Source: Candidatus Syntrophosphaera thermopropionivorans
Lineage (GTDB): Bacteria; Cloacimonadota; Cloacimonadia; Cloacimonadales; Cloacimonadaceae
Assembly (NCBI RefSeq): GCF_004353895.1
Contig: NZ_SMOG01000002.1
Span: forward strand, 1-64,000
Length of the DNA stretch: 64,000 nucleotides
Reading direction: 5' to 3'
This document shows positions 43,198-52,954 of this stretch, piece by piece. The notes under the pieces are model-generated. The model was not told the DNA's origin. It did no database searches and saw only the letters and a program-made list of their open reading frames with translations. The translations under genes were made by a program, and so were the position numbers. Position 1 is the stretch's first letter. Each line of letters starts with the position of its first letter.

Positions 43198-44766
43198 ATG
43201 CAATGGGATAAAGTTATTTGGTTAGCCATCGGAGTGGCTGGAGGACTTTTAATAGCACTTGTTATTTATCTGGCAAAGCGTAGCAGCTCTTTCCGTATTA
43301 TCTCTCAAGCAAAAAAAATAGCTGAAGAGATCAAAGAATCTGCTCATAAAGAAATTGAAAATGCAAAAAAAGCCGCTGTCCTGGAAGCTAAAGATGAATG
43401 GTTCAAACAAAAAAAGGTTATGGAAGATGAACTAAAAGAGCGTCAAAAAGAGCTTAGAGATCAGGAAAGAAAATATAACGAACGACTTAGCAATCTGGAT
43501 AAACGCCTTGATGCCTTAGATAAAAAAGAAAACAATCTTCTCGGACAAGAAAAGAAACTTAAATATAAAGAAGAAGAAATCAATCGTAAATACCAGGAAT
43601 GTGAACAATTCATCAACGCTCAGAAAGCAAAACTGGAAGAAATTGCAGGAATGAGTAGAGAACAAGCCTTGCAAATGATGCGAGAGGAACTAATCACACA
43701 AGCTCGTCAGGTGGCTGCAAATGATGCAAAGGCTACTATAGAACAGATTAAATTGGATGCCACAAAAAAAGCTTCCGAAATTCTTTCTACTGCTATTCAG
43801 CGTCTTGCCGTTGATTATGTATCTGAAACTACGGTTTCGGTAGTCCCACTTCCTTCAGATGAAATGAAAGGCAGAATTATAGGTCGTGAAGGGCGAAATA
43901 TCCGTACTTTTGAAAAAGCTTCAGGAGTTGATTTAATCATTGATGATACCCCGGAGGCTGTAGTTCTTTCCTGCTTTGATCCTGTAAGAAGAGAAATTGC
44001 ACGCCTTTCTCTGGAAAAACTTATTGCTGATGGGAGAATACATCCAGGCAGAATTGAAGAAGTCATCTCCAAAACGAGCAAAGAAATGGAAGAGACTCTT
44101 ATAAAAATTGGAGAAAAAGCTGTTCTGGATAACAATATCCATAATATTTCAGCAAATTTAATTAAGATTCTCGGGCGCTTGAATTATCGCACTTCTTATG
44201 GCCAGAATGTTCTTAAGCATTCAATGGAAACTGCCTGGATTTGTGGAATGCTGGCTGCAGAACTGGGATTAGACCAGGAAATAGCTCGTAGAGCTGGTCT
44301 TCTTCATGACATCGGCAAAGCTATAGACCAGGAATTTGAAGGAACTCATGCCATTATCGGTGCAAATATAGCTCGCAAGAATGGAGAAAGCAAAATTATA
44401 GTTAATGCTATTGAAGCCCATCACGAAGAAGTTGAACCAATTTCCGTCTATGCAGCTTTAGTGCAGGCTGCAGATGCAATATCTGGTGCTCGTCCAGGAG
44501 CTCGCAGAGAAATGCTGGAGACCTATATGCAGCGCTTAACTAAACTGGAAGAAATAGCTAATTCCGTTCAAGGTGTAAATAAATCCTATGCTATCCAAGC
44601 AGGAAGAGAATTACGAATTATCGTAGAACCCACCCTGGTTGAGGATGCTCAGACAGCACTCTTAGCCACAGAAATTGCCGCTCAAATTGAAAAAGAAGTT
44701 CAGTATCCAGGTCAAATAAAAGTAACAGTTATCCGGGAGACCCGTCAGATTGCTATGGCAAAATGA
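43198..44766 (+). CDS. rny: Ribonuclease Y
   Basis: 522 residues. The N-terminal membrane anchor (about 6-26) is followed by a long coiled coil (30-200) and a KH domain (MKGRIIGREGRNIRTFEKAS near residue 222). The HD phosphohydrolase domain has HSMETAWICGMLAAELGL, LLHDIGKA with the metal-binding His-Asp, and AHHEEVEP. The enzyme is a membrane-bound endoribonuclease that starts mRNA decay. It overlaps ymdB (ATGATG at the stop), the common rny-ymdB pairing. Confidence 0.97.
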   Translation: MQWDKVIWLAIGVAGGLLIALVIYLAKRSSSFRIISQAKKIAEEIKESAHKEIENAKKAAVLEAKDEWFKQKKVMEDELKERQKELRDQERKYNERLSNLDKRLDALDKKENNLLGQEKKLKYKEEEINRKYQECEQFINAQKAKLEEIAGMSREQALQMMREELITQARQVAANDAKATIEQIKLDATKKASEILSTAIQRLAVDYVSETTVSVVPLPSDEMKGRIIGREGRNIRTFEKASGVDLIIDDTPEAVVLSCFDPVRREIARLSLEKLIADGRIHPGRIEEVISKTSKEMEETLIKIGEKAVLDNNIHNISANLIKILGRLNYRTSYGQNVLKHSMETAWICGMLAAELGLDQEIARRAGLLHDIGKAIDQEFEGTHAIIGANIARKNGESKIIVNAIEAHHEEVEPISVYAALVQAADAISGARPGARREMLETYMQRLTKLEEIANSVQGVNKSYAIQAGRELRIIVEPTLVEDAQTALLATEIAAQIEKEVQYPGQIKVTVIRETRQIAMAK

Positions 44767-45578
44767 TGAAAGTGCTCTTTTTTGGTGATGTGTTCGGTAA
44801 AGCAGGCAGAAGAATAGTTTGCGATTATCTTGCTGAACTAAAAGAAGAATTTAATCCAGATTTTGTCATCCTTAACGGTGAAAATCTCGCTGATGGGAGA
44901 GGTTTAACTGAAAAAACTTCTAAGGCATTGTTCAATGCAGGAGTAGATGCTATCACTGGTGGAAATCATCTCTGGGATAGAGCTGAAAGCTGGGATTATA
45001 TTAAAAATAATCCTGCCATAATCAAACCTTTGAATTATCCTGCTTCAGCACCAGGAAACCCTTCTTATACTATAGTTAAAAATGATAACAAGCTCACTAT
45101 TATAAATCTTTGCGGTCAGCTTTTTATGCCTCCAACTAATTCACCTTTTATAGCATTTGAAACCTGGTTTAATTCATCTTATATTTATAATTCCTCCTGT
45201 ATCCTGATTGATTTTCACTCTGAATCTACTTCCGAAAAACGTGCATTTGGTTGGTTTGTTGATGGAAAGGTCTCAGCTGTTATTGGAACACATACGCATA
45301 TTCAAACTGCAGATGAAGAAATACTCCCACAAGGAACTGCTTACATCACTGATGTAGGAATGACTGGAGCCCATAACAGTGTAATAGGGGTAAAAAAGGA
45401 AATTATTATTGAAAAGTTTAAGCATTGTCTTCCTCTAAGATATGAATCTTCTGATCTTGGTCCGCAGATAAATGCTGTCTATTTAGAGCTGGATAATTTA
45501 ACCCATAAAGCTCAAAAGATATTGCGGATTAGACGTCCTATTGAGTATAAAAACTCCATCTTTAATGAGGAATTATAA
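44763..45578 (+). CDS. ymdB: YmdB-family metallophosphoesterase
   Basis: 271 residues, typical length. MKVLFFGDVFGKAGRRIV (metal Asp), NGENLADGRGLT, GGNHLWDR and the C-terminal GTHTHIQTADEEILPQGTAY with YITDVGMTG are the TIGR00282 family motifs. Members hydrolyse 2',3'-cyclic nucleotides with a di-iron or di-metal centre and are linked to biofilm regulation in Bacillus. It is translationally coupled to rny; ATG 44763 or 44766 may be used. Confidence 0.92.
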   Translation: MMKVLFFGDVFGKAGRRIVCDYLAELKEEFNPDFVILNGENLADGRGLTEKTSKALFNAGVDAITGGNHLWDRAESWDYIKNNPAIIKPLNYPASAPGNPSYTIVKNDNKLTIINLCGQLFMPPTNSPFIAFETWFNSSYIYNSSCILIDFHSESTSEKRAFGWFVDGKVSAVIGTHTHIQTADEEILPQGTAYITDVGMTGAHNSVIGVKKEIIIEKFKHCLPLRYESSDLGPQINAVYLELDNLTHKAQKILRIRRPIEYKNSIFNEEL

Positions 45579-45580
45579 CC

Positions 45581-46489
45581 TTGGAAAAAATATTATCTGG
45601 AAAGCCATTAGCTAAACTTATTCAATCAAAAATTAAATTCTTAATCGCTCAGGAGAGTTTACAGCCTAAAATGGCTCTAATACAGATTGGAGAGGATCCT
45701 GCTTCTTCCTACTATGTACAAAATATCATTAATATCGGGAATAAATTAGGCTGTGAAGTCTTATATAATCAATATCCAGCTGATTTCACCCAAGAAGATT
45801 TATTGACTATACTGGATAATGCTAATACAGACCCTTCAATTAATGGAATTATGATTCAAAAACCATTACCTCCTTCTTTTGATGAATTGAAAATAGCTGA
45901 GTCCATTAACCCTAAAAAAGATATAGATTGTTTCCATCCTGTCAATCTGGGACGCATTATATTAGAAGAAGATGGGTTGTTTCCTTGCACTCCTCTGGCT
46001 GTTATATGCACTTTAAGATATTATAATATAGAGACTAAAGGAAATCACATTGTTATTATTGGGCGGAGTAATATTGTGGGCAAACCACTGTCAAATATGC
46101 TACTCTGGAAAAAACCTTATGCCAATGCTACAGTGACTGTATGTCATAGCAGAAGTAAAAATATAAAAGAACTAACTCGTTCTGCGGATATTCTCATTGC
46201 TGCTCTGGGAAGGCCTTCTTTTGTTACTGAAGATATGATTAAAGAAGAGAGTGTTTTGATTGATGTTGGAATCAATCAGATTACAGATAAGGATGGTAAG
46301 CAAAGCTATGTTGGGGATATAGATTATAATACTTGCTTTGATAAAGCTGCTGCAATAACTCCTGTACCTGGCGGAATTGGTTCCGTAACCTCTTCCCTTC
46401 TTTTTTTAAATTTACTTAAAGCTTGTTTTACAGCTCATAACATTAATAAATCTATTGACGATTTTCTTAATTACATTTTTGTTGAATAA
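45581..46489 (+). CDS. folD: Methylene-THF dehydrogenase/cyclohydrolase FolD, atypical active site
   Basis: 302 residues with TTG start 45581 preceded by GAGGA (about 10-base spacing); no ATG in frame nearby. IQIGEDPASSYYV, IMIQKPLP, KDIDCFHPVNLG, GRSNIVGKPLSNML (NADP-binding) and ITPVPGGIGSVT mark the family. FolD interconverts methylene-, methenyl- and formyl-THF. The normal YVxxK has Ile49 in place of Lys (Y45-V-Q-N-I). That Lys is needed for cyclohydrolase activity in studied enzymes, so this one may be mainly a dehydrogenase. It lies 2 bases after ymdB. Confidence 0.92.
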   Translation: MEKILSGKPLAKLIQSKIKFLIAQESLQPKMALIQIGEDPASSYYVQNIINIGNKLGCEVLYNQYPADFTQEDLLTILDNANTDPSINGIMIQKPLPPSFDELKIAESINPKKDIDCFHPVNLGRIILEEDGLFPCTPLAVICTLRYYNIETKGNHIVIIGRSNIVGKPLSNMLLWKKPYANATVTVCHSRSKNIKELTRSADILIAALGRPSFVTEDMIKEESVLIDVGINQITDKDGKQSYVGDIDYNTCFDKAAAITPVPGGIGSVTSSLLFLNLLKACFTAHNINKSIDDFLNYIFVE

Positions 46490-46525
46490 ATGAATATTAT
46501 AAGCCAAACACCCGTGGGAGGTATG

Positions 46526-48922
46526 ATGCTAACGAAGAGTAAAAGACTCTTAATAATGACCATATGGGTTTCTTTAATTCTGCTTGTCTTAACTGGTTGT
46601 GGTAAGTCCGGTCATAAATTTGCTAATCAAGAACCTACTATCCGAATAACTTCTTATGAAGGTTATGATGATTCTGAGTTGCTGGCACATTATGCGGATT
46701 CTCTTTTTATCTTTCAGCAAAAGATTTTCTGGAGTGCGAGTGATCCTGATGGAGTAATTACTGGATATGCTTATCGGGTTAAAGATCAAAATGGTAATCC
46801 CATATCTACTCCTGGTAATGAATACATTGATTTAAATGGTGATGTTACTCCTGAAAATGTGATTGAAAGATTCGGAACTGGTTGGGTGCTGCACTATAAG
46901 CCTAACGCAAATCAAGATCTTCCCCTAAATGACCCCAATTCAAGGAGAACTATCTGGACTTCAGCAAAATATGCAGTAATTAACTTCCCTGCTGCAGATG
47001 AAAATGGCAATCCCATAACAAAAGAAAGTACTTTTGAGGTGATTGCAATTGATAATAGAGGGGGTATAACTCCAGTTCATCCATCATATCCAAAAAGAAG
47101 TATTGCCTGGCGAAATTTTAAATCAACTTCCGCAAGACCTACCTGCTTCTTAAGTACTACCAAAGGCAATCCCGATGGTGAAGAAGTCGGTTCTGGAATT
47201 CGTTTATCTTTTACAATGAAAGATGAACTTAATCCTTCTGTTCCTGCTATACCCTATAAATTTGAATTTAAAATAATAAAACTTCAACCTGATAGTACTA
47301 CTATTATTAGTGAAAGCGATTGGTATGATACTTCTATCTCTCCCAATGATACCAATATAAATAAATTCCTTTTAACCAGATATACCACTCCTTCTTTGAG
47401 TTACGACATTGAAAATGGGGTTACTCAATCAATAACGAAAGTAGTAGCTCGTACCTACAATATGGCAGGAGTTACTTCTGAAACGGATGGTTATTCTTCA
47501 ATTTCATTTAAAGTTAAAGCTGGATTCCGACCTAAGACTTTAATATATAACAAACGTTGTTATGCTCTGGGACAAAATCATTATGTTGATTATTATGATG
47601 AATCTTCTGCAGAAGTTATGCCATTTACCATAACTTCAGGCACGCAACGTTATGCCACCCATTTCTTTGTTGATTTAGATTCAACTCTGACTGCCATAAA
47701 TAGCAATAATATTAAAGTCTGGTTGCGTTGGGGATGGCATGGTGAATATGGAAAAATACTCGCTTCCGGTGATTATGTAGTTAATGATGATCCTTATGAA
47801 AGAAAAATTGACTATCTACTGGACAGATTTACTGATAAAAACTATTATTCTGAAATTACTCATTTTGATTTGAGATTGGATGGCCAACCCTATAACTATC
47901 CTCCTCTTGCTAACGATCCAAACGCTCACATTGTGGATGAGGATGGTAAAGCCTGGATAAGATTACCTCTATATTCTCCAGTAAGACAAACTTTAGTTCT
48001 AACCTCATTGTCCAGTGGACTGCATACATTTGAAGTTAGATGTGTTGACCTTCAAGGTGAAGTTGACCCTATCCCGGCAGTATTTACATTCCTCCTGGTA
48101 GACAATCTTCCCATTGCAAATCGTAATGGTATTTTGATTATAGATGATGATCCTAATCATCCATCGGTTGCACCAGATGCTATTATCCGAGCTAAATATG
48201 AAGAAATGCTGGCTGATTATAATGGACCAAAAGATTTCATAAAAAGAAAAACCGATATAGAAGCAGGTGATACCCATCAAGACCTAAGTTTAAGGCATCT
48301 TGCACCTTCGGATTTACAAAAATATAAACTGGTTATCTATCATAATGATAACTTCCAGAGTTCAGGTAACTTAAAGCTTGAAAATGATGGTTTAACTCTA
48401 TATCTTAGATCGGGTGGAAATCTAATCATTTCATCAACTAATACATTAGCACAAAATCTGGATGCTTTCGTATTAGCTAAACAAAAGACTATTATTAGTT
48501 TTCTGGGTGTATATTATGAATCTCCACCGGCAAGTATTTTGAGCAATGCTTTAACAATTAGGCCCTTCTTCCAGCAAGCACTCGGACAAAATGGATATCC
48601 TAATGTGAATCTTCAGTATAGTGCGGCAAATGAACCAAGCTTCGTGAATTTGATAAATAATTATCAAGGCTTAGCTACTATAACCTATTTCCCAAAAATT
48701 AATGTCAATGCTACTGCTATTTATAAAATGGGAATAAAGCCTGTTGGATATACACCAAATGGACCTACTCAAGAACAATTTAATACTTATAACAATCAAA
48801 TTATCGGAATACGCTGTGTGACAGGAAATTCTCATTGTTACACATTCGGATTCCCTCTGTCCTATATGTATACACCAGATGTAAAAACAATGATGAATAA
48901 AATCTTATCTGAAGTAATGTAA
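46526..48922 (+). CDS. Large surface lipoprotein of unknown function
   Basis: 798 residues from ATG 46526, four bases after GGAGG; an upstream in-frame ATG 46490 touching the folD stop has no ribosome site. The N-terminus is a lipoprotein signal with lipobox LTGC (Cys near residue 25). Repeated beta-sandwich-like segments follow (FWSASDPDGVITGYAYRVKD, STFEVIAIDNRGGITP, HTFEVRCVDLQGEVDP), as in Ig-like domains of surface proteins. From about residue 540 there is a Rossmann-like alpha/beta part (NGILIIDDDPNHP, YKLVIYHNDN, YLRSGGNLIISST) resembling a GATase-like lobe, without visible catalytic triad. It should sit in the outer membrane. Function unknown. Confidence 0.7.
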   Translation: MLTKSKRLLIMTIWVSLILLVLTGCGKSGHKFANQEPTIRITSYEGYDDSELLAHYADSLFIFQQKIFWSASDPDGVITGYAYRVKDQNGNPISTPGNEYIDLNGDVTPENVIERFGTGWVLHYKPNANQDLPLNDPNSRRTIWTSAKYAVINFPAADENGNPITKESTFEVIAIDNRGGITPVHPSYPKRSIAWRNFKSTSARPTCFLSTTKGNPDGEEVGSGIRLSFTMKDELNPSVPAIPYKFEFKIIKLQPDSTTIISESDWYDTSISPNDTNINKFLLTRYTTPSLSYDIENGVTQSITKVVARTYNMAGVTSETDGYSSISFKVKAGFRPKTLIYNKRCYALGQNHYVDYYDESSAEVMPFTITSGTQRYATHFFVDLDSTLTAINSNNIKVWLRWGWHGEYGKILASGDYVVNDDPYERKIDYLLDRFTDKNYYSEITHFDLRLDGQPYNYPPLANDPNAHIVDEDGKAWIRLPLYSPVRQTLVLTSLSSGLHTFEVRCVDLQGEVDPIPAVFTFLLVDNLPIANRNGILIIDDDPNHPSVAPDAIIRAKYEEMLADYNGPKDFIKRKTDIEAGDTHQDLSLRHLAPSDLQKYKLVIYHNDNFQSSGNLKLENDGLTLYLRSGGNLIISSTNTLAQNLDAFVLAKQKTIISFLGVYYESPPASILSNALTIRPFFQQALGQNGYPNVNLQYSAANEPSFVNLINNYQGLATITYFPKINVNATAIYKMGIKPVGYTPNGPTQEQFNTYNNQIIGIRCVTGNSHCYTFGFPLSYMYTPDVKTMMNKILSEVM

Positions 48923-48946
48923 CATAATATCCCCCATCCTCTAAAT

Positions 48947-48984
48947 AACCGGCTTGCTTACTAAAAACGAGCCGGTTTATTTTA
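48947..48984 (+). terminator. Intrinsic terminator after the lipoprotein gene
   Basis: AACCGGCT (48947-48954) pairs with AGCCGGTT (48970-48977), followed by TATTTTAT. It is 25 bases after the stop. Confidence 0.8.
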
Positions 48985-49073
48985 TCTATAAATTCAGTTC
49001 CTGATTTATAAAATAGATATGTTTTTCTAAATAAGAATGCTAACTAACTGTTTTTCAGACTGTTACACGCAAT

Positions 49074-49150
49074 ATTCTCTCTTAGCTCCTACTTGCTTCT
49101 CTCTTAACACTTTACATATCTAAGAGCTAAGGGAGAGGCAGGATACACTT
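49074..49150. repeat. Intergenic repeat, AGGCAGG family (copy B), with inverted ends
   Basis: TCTCTCTTAGCTC (49077-49089) is nearly the reverse complement of GAGCTAAGGGAGA (49125-49137), 12 of 13 positions. GGCAGGATAC follows. It shares CTTAGCTC and GAGAGGCAGGA with the copy at 15512 and resembles the one at 37201. It lies about 130 bases after the lipoprotein terminator. Confidence 0.5.
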
Positions 49151-49553
49151 AGACTAATTTAAGAGATAAATTATAGAAAAAAATTAATAATTATAATAAA
49201 ATAAGTTAAGAAATATCACCTGAATGAATTGCATTTCTCTCCGACTTAAATTAATAAATTAAAGATGGTAAATCCTACATATATCTGACTTATTCTCTCT
49301 TTACTTATCCCTCACAAAACTAAATTGTACGCAAATAAACCTACTTTCTATATTGAAAAAAAATAATTTTTGCCTAAGCATAACTTCCCATCAATAATAT
49401 TACTGCGCATTTAACTTGACAAAAAACACTTATTGAGAAGAAAGATAAAGTTATAATTCTGATTAAAGCTTTGAATGAAACAAAAATATATAATCTAAAT
49501 CAGCTGACAGATAGAATAAAATTTTATCAGAACCTTTAGTAAAGAGGTAAACT
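49151..49553. other. AT-rich region upstream of hutU
   Basis: It holds a -35-like TTGACA at 49416-49421, inside the 16-mer TTGACAAAAAACACTT shared with the infC leader. This implies a leader of roughly 100 bases before the hutU start. No stable hairpin or ORF stands out. Confidence 0.4.
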
Positions 49554-51566
49554 ATGTTTCAAGGTAAAAAATTTGAGGTAAAACTGGATGCAGAATTTCC
49601 ACCAGACCCAGTTTTTGACCCTCAATATAGACGTGCTCCTCATAGAGGATTAAATTTAACTCCATCCGAAATAACCTTAGCAGTTAAAAATGCTTTGCGT
49701 TATGTTCCTTCCGAATGGCACTCTCGTTTAGCACCAGAATTTCTGGAAGAATTATTGACCAGAGGAAGAATTTATGCCTATCGTTTTCGTCCTCAAGGAA
49801 GAATTTGGGGACGCCCTATTGACGAGTATAAGGGCATCACTCCAGCTCGTGGTATTCAGGTGATGATTGATAACAATTTGGATTTTGAGGTTGCTCTCTA
49901 TCCTTATGAGCTGGTTACCTATGGTGAAAGTGGACAGGTTTGTCAGAATTGGATGCAATATCGTCTTATCAAAAAATATTTAGAAATAATGACAGAAGAG
50001 CAAACTCTGGTGGTTCAATCCGGTCATCCCTTAGGTCTATTTCCTTCTCGTAAAGAAGCTGCAAGAGTTATTTCCACCAACGGTATTGTCATAGGAAAAT
50101 GGGATAATCCTGAAGATTTTCAAAGACTTACCGCTCTTGGTGTAGCTAATTATGGACAGATGACTGCGGGTGGATGGATGTATATCGGACCTCAAGGAAT
50201 CGTGCACGGAACCTATATCACTCTTTTAAATGCAGGAAGAAAATATTTAGGTATACCACCTGAAAAAGATTTGCGAGGAGTGCTCTTTATATCTTCTGGT
50301 TTAGGTGGAATGAGTGGAGCTCAACCTAAGGCAGTAGAAATTGCTAAAGGGATAGGTGTAATTGCTGAAGTAGATTATAGTCGGATAGAAACCAGATTAA
50401 AACAAGGCTGGGTGAAGAAAGTTTCCAGTAATCTGGATGAAATCTTTCAGTGGGTAGATGAACATCGCAAGACTAAAGAACCTATATCTATTGCCTACTA
50501 TGGAAACATTGTTGACCTTCTGGAATATGTTGATTCGCATAATATCAAAGCCGAATTACTTTCTGATCAGACCTCCTGTCACGCTGTTTATGAAGGTGGC
50601 TACACTCCAGTTGGCTTAACTTTTGAAGAAGGAAGAGCTTTGCTTGCATCTAATCCGGAAGAATTCCGTAGATGCGTGGATACTTCTTTAAGACGCCATT
50701 TCCAAGTTATCAAAAGACTTTGTGATAAAGGTGCAAAATTCTGGGATTATGGAAATAGTTTTATGGCTTCGGTTTTTGATGCTGGAGAACACAGTATTGC
50801 TCGTAATGGTATAGATACCAGTGAAGGTTTCATCTTTCCTTCCTATGTAGAAGATATTATGGGACCTCTTTGCTTTGATTTTGGTTATGGACCCTATAGA
50901 TGGGTGTGTCTTAGTGGAAAAGATAGTGATTTACATTTAACTGATCAGGTTGCTGCTGAAATCATTGACCCTAATAGGAACACTATGGATAAAGATAATC
51001 ATTACTGGATTACCCATGCAGAAGAAAATAATCTGGTAGTGGGAACTAAAGCACGCATTCTTTATGCTGATGAAGAAGAAAGAATTCGCATTGCATTACA
51101 CTTTAATCAGCTTATTAGAGAAGGCAAACTTGGTCCTATTATGATAGGAAGAGACCATCATGATACCGGTGGCACAGATTCTCCCTTCCGTGAGACAGCA
51201 AATATCAAGGATGGAAGTAATAGAATGGCAGATATGGCTGCTCATTGTTTTGCTGGCAATGCAGCTCGTGGTTTGACTATGGTAGTTCTTTCCAATGGTG
51301 GAGGTGTCGGTGTCGGAAAAGCTTTCAATAGCGGAAATGGAATTGTTCTTGATGGCAGTGAATATATAGATACTGTTATTAAATCTGGCTTATCCTGGGA
51401 TGTTATGGGAGGAGTAGGAAGAAGAAACTGGGCACGCAATGAAAATGCAATGAAGACTGTCCGCACCTGGAATGAAGTTCATTCTGAGGAAGGACACATT
51501 ACAATGCCCGAAAATATTGATGATGAAATGGTAAATGAGATTGTGCAAAAAAGACTGCAAAAATAA
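49554..51566 (+). CDS. hutU: Urocanate hydratase (urocanase)
   Basis: 670 residues, the longer urocanase type (bacterial short forms are about 555). It converts urocanate to imidazolonepropionate in histidine breakdown, using tightly bound NAD+ as electrophile. The NAD site is visible as ISSGLGGMSGAQPKA. GPLCFDFGYGPYRW has the Cys (about residue 440) aligned with the active-site Cys, and DYGNSFMASVFDAG and SDQTSCHAVYEGGY are conserved. AAAGAGGT precedes the ATG. No other hut gene is in the window; the next gene, a uridylyltransferase, is 20 bases away. Confidence 0.96.
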   Translation: MFQGKKFEVKLDAEFPPDPVFDPQYRRAPHRGLNLTPSEITLAVKNALRYVPSEWHSRLAPEFLEELLTRGRIYAYRFRPQGRIWGRPIDEYKGITPARGIQVMIDNNLDFEVALYPYELVTYGESGQVCQNWMQYRLIKKYLEIMTEEQTLVVQSGHPLGLFPSRKEAARVISTNGIVIGKWDNPEDFQRLTALGVANYGQMTAGGWMYIGPQGIVHGTYITLLNAGRKYLGIPPEKDLRGVLFISSGLGGMSGAQPKAVEIAKGIGVIAEVDYSRIETRLKQGWVKKVSSNLDEIFQWVDEHRKTKEPISIAYYGNIVDLLEYVDSHNIKAELLSDQTSCHAVYEGGYTPVGLTFEEGRALLASNPEEFRRCVDTSLRRHFQVIKRLCDKGAKFWDYGNSFMASVFDAGEHSIARNGIDTSEGFIFPSYVEDIMGPLCFDFGYGPYRWVCLSGKDSDLHLTDQVAAEIIDPNRNTMDKDNHYWITHAEENNLVVGTKARILYADEEERIRIALHFNQLIREGKLGPIMIGRDHHDTGGTDSPFRETANIKDGSNRMADMAAHCFAGNAARGLTMVVLSNGGGVGVGKAFNSGNGIVLDGSEYIDTVIKSGLSWDVMGGVGRRNWARNENAMKTVRTWNEVHSEEGHITMPENIDDEMVNEIVQKRLQK

Positions 51567-51586
51567 AAATTACTGAGGATATATTG

Positions 51587-52951
51587 ATGTTAAACCAGTT
51601 TATCCGAATGATGAAGGCAGAGTCCATCCCTGAAAGTGTGATTCGCACTTTCTGTATTTATTATAATCAATTGGTAAAAGGAGAAAGGGGTATCATTCCT
51701 TCCTCTGAAATCAACCCTCCCAAAGAAGACAACCTTCTTCAATATTCAGCTCTAAATGATTATAGAAAACAATCTATGCTAAAACAGATAGTGGTGATTA
51801 AACTGAATGGTGGTCTGGGAACAAGTATGGGATTAAGTGCAGCAAAAAGTCTTCTACCAGTTAAAGGCAATATGAATTTCCTGGATATTATCGTCCGTCA
51901 GATTCTATTATTACGTGTTACTACTGGTTATGATGTGACTTTAATGTTTATGAACAGTTTTCACACTGATGATGATACTAAAAAATATCTGCAAAAATAC
52001 CCTGACTTGGAGAAACAATCACTTCCCGTTACTTTTCAGCAGAATAAATTTCCTCGCATTCGGCAAGACAATCTAAAACCCTACGATAATCCTGACCCTA
52101 AAAAAAGATGGAATCCTCCTGGACATGGAGATTTATATACGACTTTATATTGCACTGGACTTTTGGACAAAATGATTGATGCAGGATTCCGCTATATCTT
52201 TGTGTCTAATTCAGATAACCTGGGAGCTACAATTGATCCAGCCATTCCTTCTTATATGGCAGCAAATGACCTTCATTTTGTGATGGAAGTATGCCATAGA
52301 ACCGAAATGGATAAAAAAGGGGGACATCTATGTGAAGATAAAAATGGACAATTGATGCTAAGAGAAATTGCTCAATGTCCTGAAGATGAACTTTCTGAGT
52401 TCCAAAATGTTGCGCTTTATAAATATTTTAATACTAATAATCTCTGGATAGACCTCAAAGCATTGCAGTGGTATTTATTGACTGAGGATGGGACAATATT
52501 ATTACCACTAATTGTAAATCCTAAGGTAGTAGATGGGACTCCTATCTACCAACTGGAAACGGCAATGGGTGCTGCTATCAGTCTTTTTAAAAATTCTCGT
52601 GCTGTTGTGGTACCCCGAACTCGTTTCTCTCCAGTTAAAAAGAATAATGACCTACTTGCTATCTGGTCTGATTTATACGAATTAAATGACCAGTATCATA
52701 TAGTTCTGAAACAGGGAATTGAACAGGTCCCTACCATAGAGCTTGATGAAAGATATTATGGAAATATAAACCAAATGATGGAACATTTTAAAGATGGAGT
52801 CCCTTCTCTAATTCGTTGTAAGGAATTAAAAATTACTGGCGATATAAGTTTTGGAGAAGATGTTATCTGCGAAGGAAAAGTGAGTCTTTATGCTGACCAT
52901 CCAGTTTATATTAAAAGCAAGATATTAACGGGTGAAATCGTTTTTAATTAA
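51587..52951 (+). CDS. UTP-glucose-1-phosphate uridylyltransferase, UGP2 (eukaryote-like) family
   Basis: 454 residues from ATG 51587 (GAGGA seven bases upstream). The nucleotide-binding signature is KLNGGLGTSMGLSAAKS at about residues 72-88, followed by FMNSFHTDDDTKKYL, QNKFPRI, NPPGHGDLY and FVSNSDNLGA. These are the motifs of the eukaryotic-type UGPase family, not of bacterial GalU. The C-terminus carries a left-handed beta-helix-like end (KITGDISFGEDVICEGKVSL). It should make UDP-glucose for polysaccharide or glycolipid synthesis. It follows hutU closely, probably co-transcribed with folA. Confidence 0.9.
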   Translation: MLNQFIRMMKAESIPESVIRTFCIYYNQLVKGERGIIPSSEINPPKEDNLLQYSALNDYRKQSMLKQIVVIKLNGGLGTSMGLSAAKSLLPVKGNMNFLDIIVRQILLLRVTTGYDVTLMFMNSFHTDDDTKKYLQKYPDLEKQSLPVTFQQNKFPRIRQDNLKPYDNPDPKKRWNPPGHGDLYTTLYCTGLLDKMIDAGFRYIFVSNSDNLGATIDPAIPSYMAANDLHFVMEVCHRTEMDKKGGHLCEDKNGQLMLREIAQCPEDELSEFQNVALYKYFNTNNLWIDLKALQWYLLTEDGTILLPLIVNPKVVDGTPIYQLETAMGAAISLFKNSRAVVVPRTRFSPVKKNNDLLAIWSDLYELNDQYHIVLKQGIEQVPTIELDERYYGNINQMMEHFKDGVPSLIRCKELKITGDISFGEDVICEGKVSLYADHPVYIKSKILTGEIVFN

Positions 52952-52954
52952 AAA

